Assembly (NCBI GenBank): GCA_002371215.1
Contig: DFGL01000022.1
Span: 98,379-162,378 of the forward strand
Direction: 5' to 3'
Source of the DNA: Ruminococcaceae bacterium UBA3751
Lineage (GTDB): Bacteria; Bacillota; Clostridia; Oscillospirales; Acutalibacteraceae
Length of the DNA stretch: 64,000 nt
The translations under genes were made by a program, and so were the position numbers. How positions within the stretch are numbered: the stretch's first letter is position 1; the number at the start of each line of letters is the position of its first letter. The notes beneath the pieces were generated by a model. It saw nothing but the letters and a program-made list of their open reading frames with translations, was not told the origin of the DNA and searched no databases. Positions 15,661-25,176 of the stretch are shown piece after piece.

Positions 15661-16194
15661 TTATGTGAACTTATACGTTCTGATATTTTTTGAGATATCC
15701 GCTCCGTCCTGAATATAGCGGAGAAGGATTTCTGCACAGGCGCGGCTGTCGCTTGCAGCGTGGTGGTGGTTAAGGCTGATGTTATAATAATCGCACATAT
15801 CGTTGAGCCTGTGGCTTATACTTGGGAGAAGGCGCCGCCCCGCCTGAACGGTACAGATATATCTCGTATAGGGGCGCCATTCAATCCCGTACGCCTGAAG
15901 GCATTTTTTTAATACGCCCAAATCAAATACCGCATTGTGAGCAACAAGCATTCCGCTTTCCATAAGCGGTTTTATTTTTTGCCATACTTCGTCAAACGCG
16001 GGAGACTGTGCAACGCTGTCCTCGCTGATTCCCGTAAGGCGGGTATTGAAATAATCAAAATAGGTTTCGGGGTTAACGAGGGAATAAAATTCGTCCGTTA
16101 TTTCTCCGTTTTCAATTACCGTTATTCCGATAGCGCTCATTCTGTTGTTTTCGTGATTCGGCGTTTCAACGTCAAAGGCTATATATCTGTTCAT
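15661..16194 (-). CDS. DnaQ-like 3'-5' exonuclease (DEDDh)
   Basis: 177-residue RNase T/DnaQ-fold nuclease. Exo I is AFDVETP (Asp8, Glu10), Exo II is HNAVFDLGVL, and Exo III is HHAASDSRACAE with the catalytic His and Asp. The size fits stand-alone epsilon-like exonucleases rather than the PolC-fused domain. It may act in repair or RNA processing. Sits 42 nt downstream of the GH130 gene on the same strand, so it could be cotranscribed, though the functions look unrelated. Confidence 0.9.
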   Translation of the reverse strand: MNRYIAFDVETPNHENNRMSAIGITVIENGEITDEFYSLVNPETYFDYFNTRLTGISEDSVAQSPAFDEVWQKIKPLMESGMLVAHNAVFDLGVLKKCLQAYGIEWRPYTRYICTVQAGRRLLPSISHRLNDMCDYYNISLNHHHAASDSRACAEILLRYIQDGADISKNIRTYKFT

Positions 16195-16236
16195 AGCCTC
16201 ACCTCTTTTAAATTACGGTAGCGTTAATGCGTTTGT

Positions 16237-17184
16237 TTATATCATATCGTGTTTATGAATGTAATCAACAACCTCGTCAACCGTTGTAAAGGCAAGGGCA
16301 ACCGAGGTGTCGGCAGCGCCGTAGTAAATTGCAATCCTTCCCGTTTCTGCGTCTGTAAGCGCGGCGCAGGGGAACACAACGTTGGGTACGTCGCCGACGG
16401 TTTCATATAACTCGTGGGGCGCAAGCAGGAAGCTGTCCGCTCTGTGGAGCACCTTCCAGGGCTCGTCCCTGTCAAGAATAGCGGCGCCCATACTGTAGGT
16501 GAAGCCGTTGCAGCTTGTTAAAACGCCGTGGTAAAAGGCGAGCCAGCCCTCGTCGGTTTCAATAGGGGTTGGGCCTGCGCCGATTTTTGTTTTTTCCCAG
16601 TTTTTAACGGGCTTCATAACAAAGCGGTATTTACCCCAGTATTCCAAATCCTTACTACGCTGAATGAAAATATCGCCGTAGGGGGTATGCCCTCTGTCGC
16701 ACGGACGGACGAGCATCATATATTCGCCGTTTATCTTCCTCGGGAAAAGCACGCCGTTGCGCGCAACGGGGTAGGTTGCGTCCTCAAGCTGTTCCCAGTT
16801 TTTAAAGTCCTCTGTAACGGCAACGCCTATCGTTGTGCCTTCGGGCGTGAGGTTTACCCAGGACAGATAGTATTTACCGTCAATTTCGCAGATTCTCGGG
16901 TCATAGCCCTTGAAAATTACCTTTTCCTCAAGTTCCCAGTGAATCGCGTCCTTGCTGTAGCCCGTAACGATAGTGTGGTCTCTTGTTCTGTCGTCAACCC
17001 TGAAAACGCCCGCAAAGCCGTCGCCGAAGGGAACAACGGCGGAGTTGAATATACTGTTTGCAAAAAACAGGTCGTCCCTCGTGATAATCGGGTTTCCCGA
17101 ATATCTCCAGACGGGGTAGGGATATCCCTCGGGCTTATCCTCCCAGGGAATGTTTTTCATTGTGCTTCCTAAAATCTTTGCCAT
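16237..17184 (-). CDS. GH130 mannoside phosphorylase
   Basis: 315 residues, five-bladed propeller family GH130, which phosphorolyses beta-mannosides to mannose-1-phosphate. Visible features: SGNPIITRDDL at the start, FRVDDRTRDHT, GYDPRICEIDGKYYLSWVN with the catalytic-Asp region, and YHGV plus YYGAAD near the end. It resembles the mannooligosaccharide phosphorylase branch (RaMP2-like) known from Ruminococcus. No signal peptide: cytoplasmic. It follows the GH5 gene by 16 nt, GGAG before its start, so both are probably one transcript degrading mannan-type oligosaccharides. Confidence 0.9.
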   Translation of the reverse strand: MAKILGSTMKNIPWEDKPEGYPYPVWRYSGNPIITRDDLFFANSIFNSAVVPFGDGFAGVFRVDDRTRDHTIVTGYSKDAIHWELEEKVIFKGYDPRICEIDGKYYLSWVNLTPEGTTIGVAVTEDFKNWEQLEDATYPVARNGVLFPRKINGEYMMLVRPCDRGHTPYGDIFIQRSKDLEYWGKYRFVMKPVKNWEKTKIGAGPTPIETDEGWLAFYHGVLTSCNGFTYSMGAAILDRDEPWKVLHRADSFLLAPHELYETVGDVPNVVFPCAALTDAETGRIAIYYGAADTSVALAFTTVDEVVDYIHKHDMI

Positions 17185-17200
17185 ACGGTTTCTCCTTATG

Positions 17201-18664
17201 TCAGATTATATTTATTTTTACGGTGCTTTCGCCCGCCTCTGTCTTAACAGCGATAAGGCTTGCGCCGGTTTCATATTCCTCAATAACGCTGAAATCAGTG
17301 TCCTCCGCGGTAAACGGAGCGTGAACGTATATAAGGCTTTCGCCCGCCTTTTCGGCTGAAAGCGTAAGGCTGAATTCCTTTTTGTTAACGTTGTAGGAAT
17401 AGGCTTTGATTTCGCCTTCAACGGCAACGGGGCGCGTTCTGCTGAGCATTGTCATAAGCGGGGAATCAAGGTCGTCGCCGTGGTAATCCCAATACATCTG
17501 TCCCCAGTGGTTCTCCTCAAAATATTCAAGCAGCTCGTAGGCGTGGGGGAACCACGAGGTGTCTTTGTTATCGCTGCAGCCGCCCCATTCGCCAACTATA
17601 ACGGGAACGTTAAGGCGGAGCTGAGTGTTTTTCATCTCGCCGAAAAACGCCTTAACCCTGTCCGCGTTTGCGTATTTATACAGCGGGGTATCAACCATAA
17701 TATCGTAGGAATGCGGTCCGAAGCACTGCAGCGGCTCGCGCTTTCCGTTTACGGTAATCGGCGGTACGGACTGGCGTATTCCGCTGTTACAGAGATAGCT
17801 CTGCTCTATCATAATAATTCCGTTATCGGTTACCTCTCTTATAGCGGCGGCGGTTTTATTTAAGAACGGCGAGTATTTTTTAATATCGAACTCTGCTGAT
17901 AGCGCGTCAATATTCTCCATTACGTCCCTTATAACGTTGCCGCCTATACAGTCAAGTATTGACGGCGTATCGCCTTTAAACAGCGAGGTTACCATTCTTT
18001 TTCTGTCTATTTTTTTGTTGAACATAACCGCTTTTGCAACATTTGTTACAAGGCGGAGGAACATCCTTTTGCTCATTGAACCGGGGAAGGGCTCGTTCAT
18101 AAGGTCGTAGCCGAAAAGCGCGGGGCTGTTGCCGTAGCGCGTTGCAAGCATTTTCCAAAGGTCGCAGTATCTGTCCTGAAGCCCTACGCCGCGAACGAAA
18201 TCGTTGTTCCAGAAATGGTCGAAGGAATTATGTACCCATCTGCCGAAAAAGTAGCCGTCCGCCCAGACGAATATCGGCATTCTCGGCTTAGCGCCGTCGG
18301 TTATCGCCGCCCAGGAGGGCGCGCCGTCGCCAACGCTTTTTCCGTCGTTTGCAGAGTAAATATCCTGGTGCATATCAAGAAGGATGTAAACGCCGTATTT
18401 TTCCGCAAGCTCGAAAATCCTGTCAAGCGATTTAAGGTATTCCTCATTGTAGCAGTACATTTCGGGCTCTAAATTCTGCCAGGTTACGGCAAGGCGGATA
18501 ATATCAAAGCCGTAAGCCCTGTACTTTTTGAAAAACTCCTCGTTAAGGTCATAGTAAAACTCCTTTTGGTTGAGGTGCTTATCGTCAATGTTCATTCCGC
18601 TGAGAAGTCTCTGCCGCCCGCTCTCATCAACAAAGCTGAGGCTTTTTGTAATAATCTTTTCCAT
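17201..18664 (-). CDS. GH5-family glycoside hydrolase
   Basis: 487 residues, (beta/alpha)8 barrel with the acid/base Glu191 in DLMNEPFPG and the nucleophile Glu359 in VGEWGG, plus HQDIYS near 99-104. The layout, including the large insertion around 110-165 and a C-terminal beta-sandwich (about 400-487), resembles the endoglycosylceramidase-like GH5 branch, which also contains beta-mannosidase-like enzymes. No signal peptide. Paired with the GH130 phosphorylase downstream, so it may trim a mannose-containing oligosaccharide inside the cell. Own promoter at 18711-18739. Confidence 0.87.
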   Translation of the reverse strand: MEKIITKSLSFVDESGRQRLLSGMNIDDKHLNQKEFYYDLNEEFFKKYRAYGFDIIRLAVTWQNLEPEMYCYNEEYLKSLDRIFELAEKYGVYILLDMHQDIYSANDGKSVGDGAPSWAAITDGAKPRMPIFVWADGYFFGRWVHNSFDHFWNNDFVRGVGLQDRYCDLWKMLATRYGNSPALFGYDLMNEPFPGSMSKRMFLRLVTNVAKAVMFNKKIDRKRMVTSLFKGDTPSILDCIGGNVIRDVMENIDALSAEFDIKKYSPFLNKTAAAIREVTDNGIIMIEQSYLCNSGIRQSVPPITVNGKREPLQCFGPHSYDIMVDTPLYKYANADRVKAFFGEMKNTQLRLNVPVIVGEWGGCSDNKDTSWFPHAYELLEYFEENHWGQMYWDYHGDDLDSPLMTMLSRTRPVAVEGEIKAYSYNVNKKEFSLTLSAEKAGESLIYVHAPFTAEDTDFSVIEEYETGASLIAVKTEAGESTVKINII

Positions 18665-18710
18665 TTACTCTCCTTTACAAGTTAAAAATAAACGGTAGTT
18701 TTATAAATTC

Positions 18711-18739
18711 ATTATAGACTATATAAAGGGTTAATTCAA
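18711..18739 (-). promoter_or_regulatory. Promoter of the GH5-GH130 transcript
   Basis: TTGAAT (complement of 18734-18739), 17 nt, TATAAT (complement of 18711-18716), just after the patatin gene stop. Confidence 0.8.
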
Positions 18740-18743
18740 CCTG

Positions 18744-19589
18744 TTATTCAGCCATAAACTCTTTTATTTTTTTTGCGTCCTTATAGCCCTTTTCATAAAG
18801 CGCTTCAAGCTTTTCAAAATCTCGCGTGAGGGTTCCCATTCCCATAATATCGTCGGGCGCGATTATAATCGCCTTGCCCTCCTCCTGAAGCTGCAGCGCC
18901 TCGCTTAACTGTTCATTATAAACCTCGCTCGCCGCCTCCATTGATTCGGAAAACAGAGGGTATTTACGCCTGAGCATTTTTGCGCCGAGGGCGTTTCTTC
19001 CATGATTGAGCTCGCCCTCAATCGGCTTTGTAAGGATAATTACTATTTTATCGCAGCCCTTTTCAAGCAGCTTTTTAAACGGAATCGGGTCTGAAAGCCC
19101 GCCGTCGTAATACACTCTGCCGTTAATCTTAATCGGTTTGCAGAAAACGGGGAGACAGCAGGAAGCCATAAGGATACTGTAATCGTTTTGCGCCATATCC
19201 TTTCGCATATCAAAGTAAACGGGAGCGGCGGTTACGGCGTCCGTTGCAACGACGGTCAGCTCCGTTTTGCTTTTCAGCATAGCGGAGTAATCAAGCGGAT
19301 TTTCACCCTCCGCCTCGCAGAGCGTTCCGTAAACATATTCAAGGTCAAGCAAAGAGCCCGTTTTTATAAAAGGTCTTGGACCGATAGCCTCTTTTCTTAA
19401 AAGATATTCAAGGTAAAACTTTTTGTTGCGCCCCTTCTGATTGGCGACAAAGCTCGCGCAGTTTGCGCTTCCTGCGGAAACGCCGATACAGTAATCAAAG
19501 CCGATGTTGTTATCAATAAGACAGTCAAAAACGCCCGCGCCGTAAATATCTCTGAGTCCGCCGCCGACGTCAACGCAGCCTGTAATCAT
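18744..19589 (-). CDS. Patatin-like phospholipase (YjjU/RssA type)
   Basis: 281 residues. The Ser-Asp dyad is in GVSAGSAN (Ser38) and YYDGGLSDPIP (near 167), with the oxyanion loop DVGGGLRDIYGAGV at 7-20. Such proteins are lipid acyl hydrolases acting on membrane phospholipids or lysolipids. No signal peptide. It follows the Gfo/Idh/MocA gene by 20 nt. Its connection to the glycan genes around it is not obvious. Confidence 0.9.
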   Translation of the reverse strand: MITGCVDVGGGLRDIYGAGVFDCLIDNNIGFDYCIGVSAGSANCASFVANQKGRNKKFYLEYLLRKEAIGPRPFIKTGSLLDLEYVYGTLCEAEGENPLDYSAMLKSKTELTVVATDAVTAAPVYFDMRKDMAQNDYSILMASCCLPVFCKPIKINGRVYYDGGLSDPIPFKKLLEKGCDKIVIILTKPIEGELNHGRNALGAKMLRRKYPLFSESMEAASEVYNEQLSEALQLQEEGKAIIIAPDDIMGMGTLTRDFEKLEALYEKGYKDAKKIKEFMAE

Positions 19590-19609
19590 TTTAAGCCCTC
19601 CTTAAGCTC

Positions 19610-20587
19610 TTATTCTTTCTCCTCGGGGTAAACAACGCCCCATTCTTTTCTCGTTTTCGTCATTATATCCATAACGTCAACCGTATAATCAAGTCGCATA
19701 TTGTTTTCTTTTCCGCTTACTGCGCGCTCCATATCTTCAAGCTCATAGCACAGCGGGGATTTTTTACCGTCGCTTTCAATTATAACCGAGTCTCCGCCGC
19801 TTAAAAATGTGATTTTTGCACGGATTGAACGGTTGTAGTTTTCAAATTCAATATATCCGTTTTCAAAGGAGGCTACGGCTGTCCGCGGCAGCTTTGCGGT
19901 AAGGGAAAGCGTAACGCTCGCCATTTCGCCGCTGCTGTTTTTCAGCAGCATAACCGCCTGTTCGTCAACTCCCGTCGGGGCGAGCTTTACCGCGGAGCGT
20001 ATCTCGTTCGGGCTTTCGCTCATAAAGCGCCGCATAAACGAGAGCGCATAAACGCCTATATCAAGCATAGCGCCGCCCGCAAGTTCAGGGTTAAAAAAGC
20101 GGTTTTTCATATCGTAATCCTTGTTGCTGCCGAGGTTTACTTCTATTAATTTCAACCGTCCGAGCTTTCCGCTTTTTATGTATTTTTCCGCTTCTGTATA
20201 AACGGGCATATGGTAAACCGTCATTGCCTCGGCAAGAACGACGCCGTTTTCCTCTGCTGCTTTAACCGCAAGAGCAAGCTCGTTCGAATTAAGGGTAATC
20301 GCTTTTTCGCAAAGGATGTGTTTTTTATGCTTTGCCGCCTGAATTATATATTCAATATGGCGGTTATGGGGAGTTGCAATGTAAACGACGTCAACGCTTT
20401 CGTCGCTGAAAAGCTCGTCTGCGCTTTTATATATTTTGCTTATTCCGTAGCGTTTTGCAAACGCCTCGTCATTAGCGGGCGTTCTGCCGTAAACGCCCAA
20501 AAAGCTTTTTCCGATTTCGCTAAACGCCTGCGCCATTTCGTTTGCAATATGTCCGCAGCCGATACATGCCCAGTTATATTTCATCAT
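19610..20587 (-). CDS. Gfo/Idh/MocA-family oxidoreductase
   Basis: 325 residues. The N-terminal Rossmann domain has the GCGHIANEMAQAF nucleotide motif, DVVYIATPHNRH and the catalytic-lysine motif CEKAITLN (near 96); the C-terminal half is the usual alpha/beta substrate domain. These enzymes oxidise sugars, inositol or glycan ends with NAD(P). It sits inside the carbohydrate locus, probably acting on a released sugar. A likely -10 (TATAAT) lies about 30 nt upstream. Confidence 0.9.
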   Translation of the reverse strand: MMKYNWACIGCGHIANEMAQAFSEIGKSFLGVYGRTPANDEAFAKRYGISKIYKSADELFSDESVDVVYIATPHNRHIEYIIQAAKHKKHILCEKAITLNSNELALAVKAAEENGVVLAEAMTVYHMPVYTEAEKYIKSGKLGRLKLIEVNLGSNKDYDMKNRFFNPELAGGAMLDIGVYALSFMRRFMSESPNEIRSAVKLAPTGVDEQAVMLLKNSSGEMASVTLSLTAKLPRTAVASFENGYIEFENYNRSIRAKITFLSGGDSVIIESDGKKSPLCYELEDMERAVSGKENNMRLDYTVDVMDIMTKTRKEWGVVYPEEKE

Positions 20588-20644
20588 TTTTCATCCTTTC
20601 ATACCTGCATTATAACAAATACTGCAGCTTATTTCCATAGTTAA

Positions 20645-20705
20645 TATAATTCGGAATGCGGAATTCGGAATTCGGAATTGCGGGTGCCGCGCACGGCGAG
20701 TCGCT
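20645..20705. repeat. Intergenic mosaic repeat, copy 7
   Basis: Four CGGAATT/GCGGAATT heptads then a GCGGGTGCCGCGCACGGC hairpin-like module. Confidence 0.6.
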
Positions 20706-20715
20706 CCCTTAAATC

Positions 20716-20747
20716 AAAAAGACAAGGACGGGCGTCCTTGTCTTTTT
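20716..20747 (-). terminator. Terminator after the anchored HAD phosphatase
   Basis: Perfect 14-bp stem AAAAAGACAAGGAC / GTCCTTGTCTTTTT, 4-nt loop; T-runs on both sides. Confidence 0.92.
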
Positions 20748-20754
20748 AATGGGT

Positions 20755-21858
20755 TTATTTTCTTTTTACGTTATCGCCGTAAATTGTTTTCCAGTCGTTT
20801 TTCATTGAGATAGCGGTATAGCCGTTTTCCTTGCAGGAAGCAACCATTTTTTCCGCCTTTTCGGGGTTTCCGTTTTCGCGCTCGGTATCGTCGCAGCAGA
20901 GCATAAACGCCTTTGCGGGATATGGGTTATCGTTAAGCGTGTACTGAGCCATACTGAAATCGCTTCCGCTGTTTCCGAAAGCGAGAACGGGCTGCTCGCC
21001 GATTTCCTGCTGGATTACGGTAACCTTGTTCATATCAAGGTTTTTAACGAGAAATACGCCGCCCATTACAAGCTGGTCGTCAGAGTCAAACTCATACTCA
21101 AGCCCGTCGGTTTTACCCTGGTCGGGAGCTACCATATTTTCATCCGAGCCGATAATCTGTTTATTGGGAAGGTTGAGCGGAGAAGCGGCAACCAGACCTC
21201 TTACAATAAATCTGTCCGTTCCGCTTACAACGTAAACGGTAAAATCGTTTTGTTCAAGGTAATCAATAACCTCAAGCATAGGCTTATAAAACGCCTCTGC
21301 CCTTGTCATACCCTCGTAACCCGGAGCGGGAGTTTTTGCATAGTCCTCAACGTACTTAACAAATTCCTCGGGGGTTAAGCCTGAAAACGCGGAGGCTACC
21401 GCCTTGCCGTGACGCACCATTGAATCGGGCCTTGATTCTCCCGTATCCATAAAGGTTTTAACCTCTTTTGCAACCTGCTTTTCATAATCGCTTGCCTTGT
21501 CCTTGTAATCGGGGTCCTCCATTACGCGGTGGTAATAAATGCAGTGGTCAAAATAGCAGGGGTCCGTTTCACAGGCGAGAGTTCCGTCAAGGTCAAAAAC
21601 GGCAATTCTGTTTTCAACGGGGATAAAGTCCTCGCTGTTTTTATCGGTTATTTTTTCCATATAGGAAACGAGCTCTTTCTTGGCAGCCGCATCATCCGTC
21701 CAGAGGGAGAGCACCTCGCTGCCTGTCTTTGCCGTTTCGGGAGCCTTTTTGCACGAGCTGCAGAAGGCTGAAAACGCTATGCTGACTGCGAGCAGAGCTA
21801 CTGCAAGAATAATCGAAATGATTTTCCATATTAAATTATTGCTTTTTGCTTTTTCCAT
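20755..21858 (-). CDS. Membrane-anchored HAD-type phosphatase
   Basis: 367 residues. Residues 11-32 are a membrane anchor or signal peptide ending in AFCSSCKK; no clean lipobox, though Cys33/Cys36 could be lipidated or disulfide-bonded. The exported domain has HAD motif I VFDLDGTLACE, motif II VYVVSGTDRF and motif III/IV FGNSGSDFSMAQ. It is similar to phosphoserine-phosphatase-like HAD proteins acting outside the membrane. Own promoter at 21889-21917 and terminator, so it is a single-gene unit within the carbohydrate locus. Confidence 0.85.
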   Translation of the reverse strand: MEKAKSNNLIWKIISIILAVALLAVSIAFSAFCSSCKKAPETAKTGSEVLSLWTDDAAAKKELVSYMEKITDKNSEDFIPVENRIAVFDLDGTLACETDPCYFDHCIYYHRVMEDPDYKDKASDYEKQVAKEVKTFMDTGESRPDSMVRHGKAVASAFSGLTPEEFVKYVEDYAKTPAPGYEGMTRAEAFYKPMLEVIDYLEQNDFTVYVVSGTDRFIVRGLVAASPLNLPNKQIIGSDENMVAPDQGKTDGLEYEFDSDDQLVMGGVFLVKNLDMNKVTVIQQEIGEQPVLAFGNSGSDFSMAQYTLNDNPYPAKAFMLCCDDTERENGNPEKAEKMVASCKENGYTAISMKNDWKTIYGDNVKRK

Positions 21859-21888
21859 ATTTTTCTCCTTTAGGTTTTTTATGGCTTA

Positions 21889-21917
21889 ATTTTATCAAAT
21901 TAATTAACAGTATGCAA
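21889..21917 (-). promoter_or_regulatory. Promoter of the anchored HAD gene
   Basis: TTGCAT (complement of 21912-21917), 17 nt, TAAAAT (complement of 21889-21894), directly after the GH127 gene. Confidence 0.7.
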
Positions 21918-21922
21918 GATAA

Positions 21923-23734
21923 TTATTTGTTTAAAAGCGGCATTTCCGTCATTCTCAGCTTGGCGCAGCCGTACGGAAACAGCCTTACTTCCTCCTTATC
22001 CGAAAGAGGAGTTAAAGAATTAGGCGCCTTTCTGCAAACGGTTTTCAGCTTTATTCTCGTTCCCCAGTTGATTTTTTGCATATTTGCCGTAACCGTTACG
22101 GGGGGAGCGGTAACGGAAAACGGGTATTCTCCGATTTCGCTTCGGTTTACCGAAAAATCGGTATTGTAAAAGGCGTAATTCCAGTCGCCCTTCGGGTAAA
22201 GCTCATAATCGCAGTAAGGGTATTTTCTCGTAACGCCGTTTCTCGTGTATTCAATCCGTTTTGTTTCAAACGGAACAGGAAGTGAGAAGATGAGCGAGCC
22301 CGCCTTTACCGCATTAAGACCGCCGGGTCTTTCGGTAAGCTTTGCGGGGGCGGAGAATTCAAGGCGGATTTCCGTTTTTCCCTTTTCAATATGCAGTAAA
22401 ACGTCCTTTGTTTCAGCCGCTTTGCCGTTTATTTTTAAATTCTCGGCAAAGGACGGAATTCTGATAACGAAATCAAACTCTTTTCTGCTTTCTATTATAT
22501 ACTGCGCCTCGTTTTTAAAGGGGTAATCGGTTTTCAGTTTTATTGAAACGCCGTCCTCTTTAAGCTCGCAGGGGAGCATAATGCTGTTTATGATTTTGTT
22601 TTCGCCGTGCATAAACGCCGATAAGGCAAGCTTCGGGAAGCCCTGGTTAAAATTAGCCGTGCAGCAGCCGAAATTCGGCTCAAGCCCGAAAAGGTGCGCC
22701 CGCGGTCCGTTAGTTCCGAAATGGGCAAACGGGAAAAGCTTAACGCAGGCAATCTGATTAACCATCTGGTCGTACTGATGCGCCCACATATCCTCGCTGA
22801 TTGTTGCGGGAAGGGCGTTAAAGGCTAAAACCTCAAGGCGTTCAGCCCATTTGTTATCGCCCGTAAAGGCGAAAAGCAGCTCGTAGGAATACATCTGTTC
22901 AACAACGGAACAGAGCTCCGTGCCCTGAACGGGGCTTATGCCCGAAAGGCATTCGTCGCCCGTAAAGCCCTCAAAAACGGTACCGTTATAATCAGCAAGG
23001 ATTTTACGGTATTCCTCCGCTTTATCGGTATATTCCTCGCCGAGAAGGGAACAGGATACCGCCTCAGCCTTAAGCATCATCGTAAGGTTTACTATATGCG
23101 TTTTAAAGCGCCATACCTTGCGCGGGGTTTTCCATAGCTCCCTGCCCTCGTCGTAATTATAGCCCTGTTCTTTCAGAATATGGGCGAGCTCGGCAATCCA
23201 GCTGTCGCTGTATCTTTCTTTTAAGAAGTTCAGCGCAATGAAGGTTTCAAACCAGCGGAATTTACCCCAGCCGAAAAGCGAAATTGTTCCGCTTTTTAAA
23301 AGGTCGTAGTAGTTTTTCAGCGCTCTGTAAAGCACGTCCGGCACTCGTTCGTCGCCCGAGCATTCATAGTAAACGGTGAGCGTTTTTGCAATAAGCTGAA
23401 GCGCCCAGGTGTCGTATTTAGGACGCTTGTTTTCGCTGCAGGGACAGAGCCAGCCGTCGGCAGCCTGCTTTTCAATAATCGCATCAATATAAACCTTGGC
23501 GTCTGCAATCATCTCCTCGTTTTCAAGAAGATATGCCAGCGGAATAAAACCGTCAAGCCAGTAGGGAACGCGTTCCCAGTCGTCGCTTTTTCCGCCGAGC
23601 CACGCGCTGTCTTTTATATCAGGCCATATCTTATGGAGATTTCCGCTAAGCCCCTTCGCCTGTATTTCAAGCTGTCTGAGAAGCCAGCCCTGCGGTTTAA
23701 TCTCTTTTGAGGTATATAGCTTCCATTTATTCAT
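21923..23734 (-). CDS. GH127-family beta-L-arabinofuranosidase-like hydrolase
   Basis: 603 residues from the ATG at 23734; the upstream in-frame extension reads into the transporter gene and looks non-native. It has the (alpha/alpha)6 barrel pattern of GH127/DUF1680. The zinc-site arrangement of HypBA1, Glu-x-Cys plus a Cys-Cys pair, is visible as GTELCSV and GCCTANFNQGF, so the cysteine-nucleophile mechanism is probably intact. No signal peptide: cytoplasmic. Its start overlaps the GPH symporter stop by 8 nt, so the two are translationally coupled. Confidence 0.87.
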   Translation of the reverse strand: MNKWKLYTSKEIKPQGWLLRQLEIQAKGLSGNLHKIWPDIKDSAWLGGKSDDWERVPYWLDGFIPLAYLLENEEMIADAKVYIDAIIEKQAADGWLCPCSENKRPKYDTWALQLIAKTLTVYYECSGDERVPDVLYRALKNYYDLLKSGTISLFGWGKFRWFETFIALNFLKERYSDSWIAELAHILKEQGYNYDEGRELWKTPRKVWRFKTHIVNLTMMLKAEAVSCSLLGEEYTDKAEEYRKILADYNGTVFEGFTGDECLSGISPVQGTELCSVVEQMYSYELLFAFTGDNKWAERLEVLAFNALPATISEDMWAHQYDQMVNQIACVKLFPFAHFGTNGPRAHLFGLEPNFGCCTANFNQGFPKLALSAFMHGENKIINSIMLPCELKEDGVSIKLKTDYPFKNEAQYIIESRKEFDFVIRIPSFAENLKINGKAAETKDVLLHIEKGKTEIRLEFSAPAKLTERPGGLNAVKAGSLIFSLPVPFETKRIEYTRNGVTRKYPYCDYELYPKGDWNYAFYNTDFSVNRSEIGEYPFSVTAPPVTVTANMQKINWGTRIKLKTVCRKAPNSLTPLSDKEEVRLFPYGCAKLRMTEMPLLNK

Positions 23735-25121
23735 TTTCTGCTTCTTCCTGAACTGTCTCAACCTCAAAGCCCTTCTTAATAAGGAAAATGAGAGGAATGA
23801 ATACGAAAACGGCAACTATTGCAGCGTAAAGGAACATACTGCTTGAGGGGACGAGAGTTTTTACGCCGAATTCGTTTGTATATGTAACCGCGGAGTTGCG
23901 GCAAGCCACGTCGCCGAGAAGCGGACCTACTATCATCGGGATAAGTACGACAAATATCATTCTGATACCCTGGAAAAGCCCTGCCTTGCCAACGGGGATA
24001 AAGTCCTTAATAGCAGCGTTGAGCTGAATTGTCATAATAACAAAGCCGAGAGCTGCGGGCAAAATACCTATAAGCACAACGGGAAGCTTTGTAGAGGTTG
24101 AAAGAATGAACAGCCCGAGAGGCATCAGTACTGCGCTTGGTACGAGGCAGTACGCCTTGTTCTTTGCTCCGAGCTTCATAAGAATTACTATTCCCGCAAC
24201 GAGAAGTGCAACAACTATAACCGCCGTAACGATAACGCCGGGGGTCATAATTCCCTTATCGCCCTGGGCGGGGATAACGACGTACTGAAGGTAAACGAGA
24301 AGATAGGGGAAGAAAACCTGATACGCAACCGTTGCAAAGCCTATAGCAAAAAGGGTGAGATAAAGCCTGTTGTTCTCTTTGATTGCCGACGGTCTGAAGC
24401 CGTAAAAAAGGTCTGCCCAGTAGCTTGAATTATCCTCTTTGACAATCCTGTTTTCAGGTTCTTTGATAAGGAAAAGACCTGCAATTCCGCAAAGAGAGAC
24501 AACAATACCGAGAATGATAAAGAAAGCCTGATATGAAACCTTGCCCGCCTGAGCAAAGCTTCCTACACCCATAACCGCGCCTGCGGAAACAAAAACAACA
24601 ACCTGCAGCACCGTTTCAAGAATCGGGCGTATTTTCGGCGTTGTAATATCCGTAACCCAGGCGTTGAACGCCGCGTCGTTACTCGTTGAGCCCATAAAGG
24701 TCATAATAATGTCCATAATTATTACTATCCAAACCGTGGCGGTAAGGATTTTTGCTTCGTCGGAAAGGTGCAGCAGCGCCGCTGTATTATCCTTTGTTAT
24801 AAGCCCGAACATACCCGTTATAACGCCCCAGAAAATGTAGCCAACGGAAATAAAGAGCCTTCTGTTTTTCAGCTTGTCGCTGAGCGTACCCATAATAAAG
24901 GTTGTAACAACCGCTGCGATTGCGGAGAGCGCAACCATTCGGCTGATTGCGGTAGTCGGCGCCATTGAGCCTGCCTGAGCCGCTTCCGACGTGCCCGCGT
25001 AAACGGAGTTGTAAAGAAAAGTGTTGAAGTACATATTTTCAACGTTCCACGCAACGCCGCCCATAAAGCTGAAAAGGCATATCGTAAACCAGTTTCGTTT
25101 TGAAAGCTTTTCATTAGCCAT
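23727..25121 (-). CDS. GPH-type MFS sugar symporter
   Basis: 464 residues with 12 predicted membrane segments, similar in layout to glycoside-pentoside-hexuronide:cation symporters. TLSDKLKNRR (loop 2-3) is the typical MFS motif, and STSNDAAFNAWVTDIT is a GPH-like loop. The start at 25121 was chosen because AGAGGTG lies 6 nt before it; a GTG three codons upstream would overlap that site. It probably imports the oligosaccharide that the coupled GH127 enzyme cleaves. Confidence 0.88.
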   Translation of the reverse strand: MANEKLSKRNWFTICLFSFMGGVAWNVENMYFNTFLYNSVYAGTSEAAQAGSMAPTTAISRMVALSAIAAVVTTFIMGTLSDKLKNRRLFISVGYIFWGVITGMFGLITKDNTAALLHLSDEAKILTATVWIVIIMDIIMTFMGSTSNDAAFNAWVTDITTPKIRPILETVLQVVVFVSAGAVMGVGSFAQAGKVSYQAFFIILGIVVSLCGIAGLFLIKEPENRIVKEDNSSYWADLFYGFRPSAIKENNRLYLTLFAIGFATVAYQVFFPYLLVYLQYVVIPAQGDKGIMTPGVIVTAVIVVALLVAGIVILMKLGAKNKAYCLVPSAVLMPLGLFILSTSTKLPVVLIGILPAALGFVIMTIQLNAAIKDFIPVGKAGLFQGIRMIFVVLIPMIVGPLLGDVACRNSAVTYTNEFGVKTLVPSSSMFLYAAIVAVFVFIPLIFLIKKGFEVETVQEEAENE

Positions 25122-25147
25122 ATCTTTCACCTCTCTGTTTTTTTACC

Positions 25148-25176
25148 ATTATATCACTTTTGTTTATATAATTCAA
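25148..25176 (-). promoter_or_regulatory. Promoter of the symporter-GH127 operon
   Basis: TTGAAT (complement of 25171-25176), 17 nt, TATAAT (complement of 25148-25153), in the 55-nt gap after the GH38/57-like gene. Confidence 0.82.
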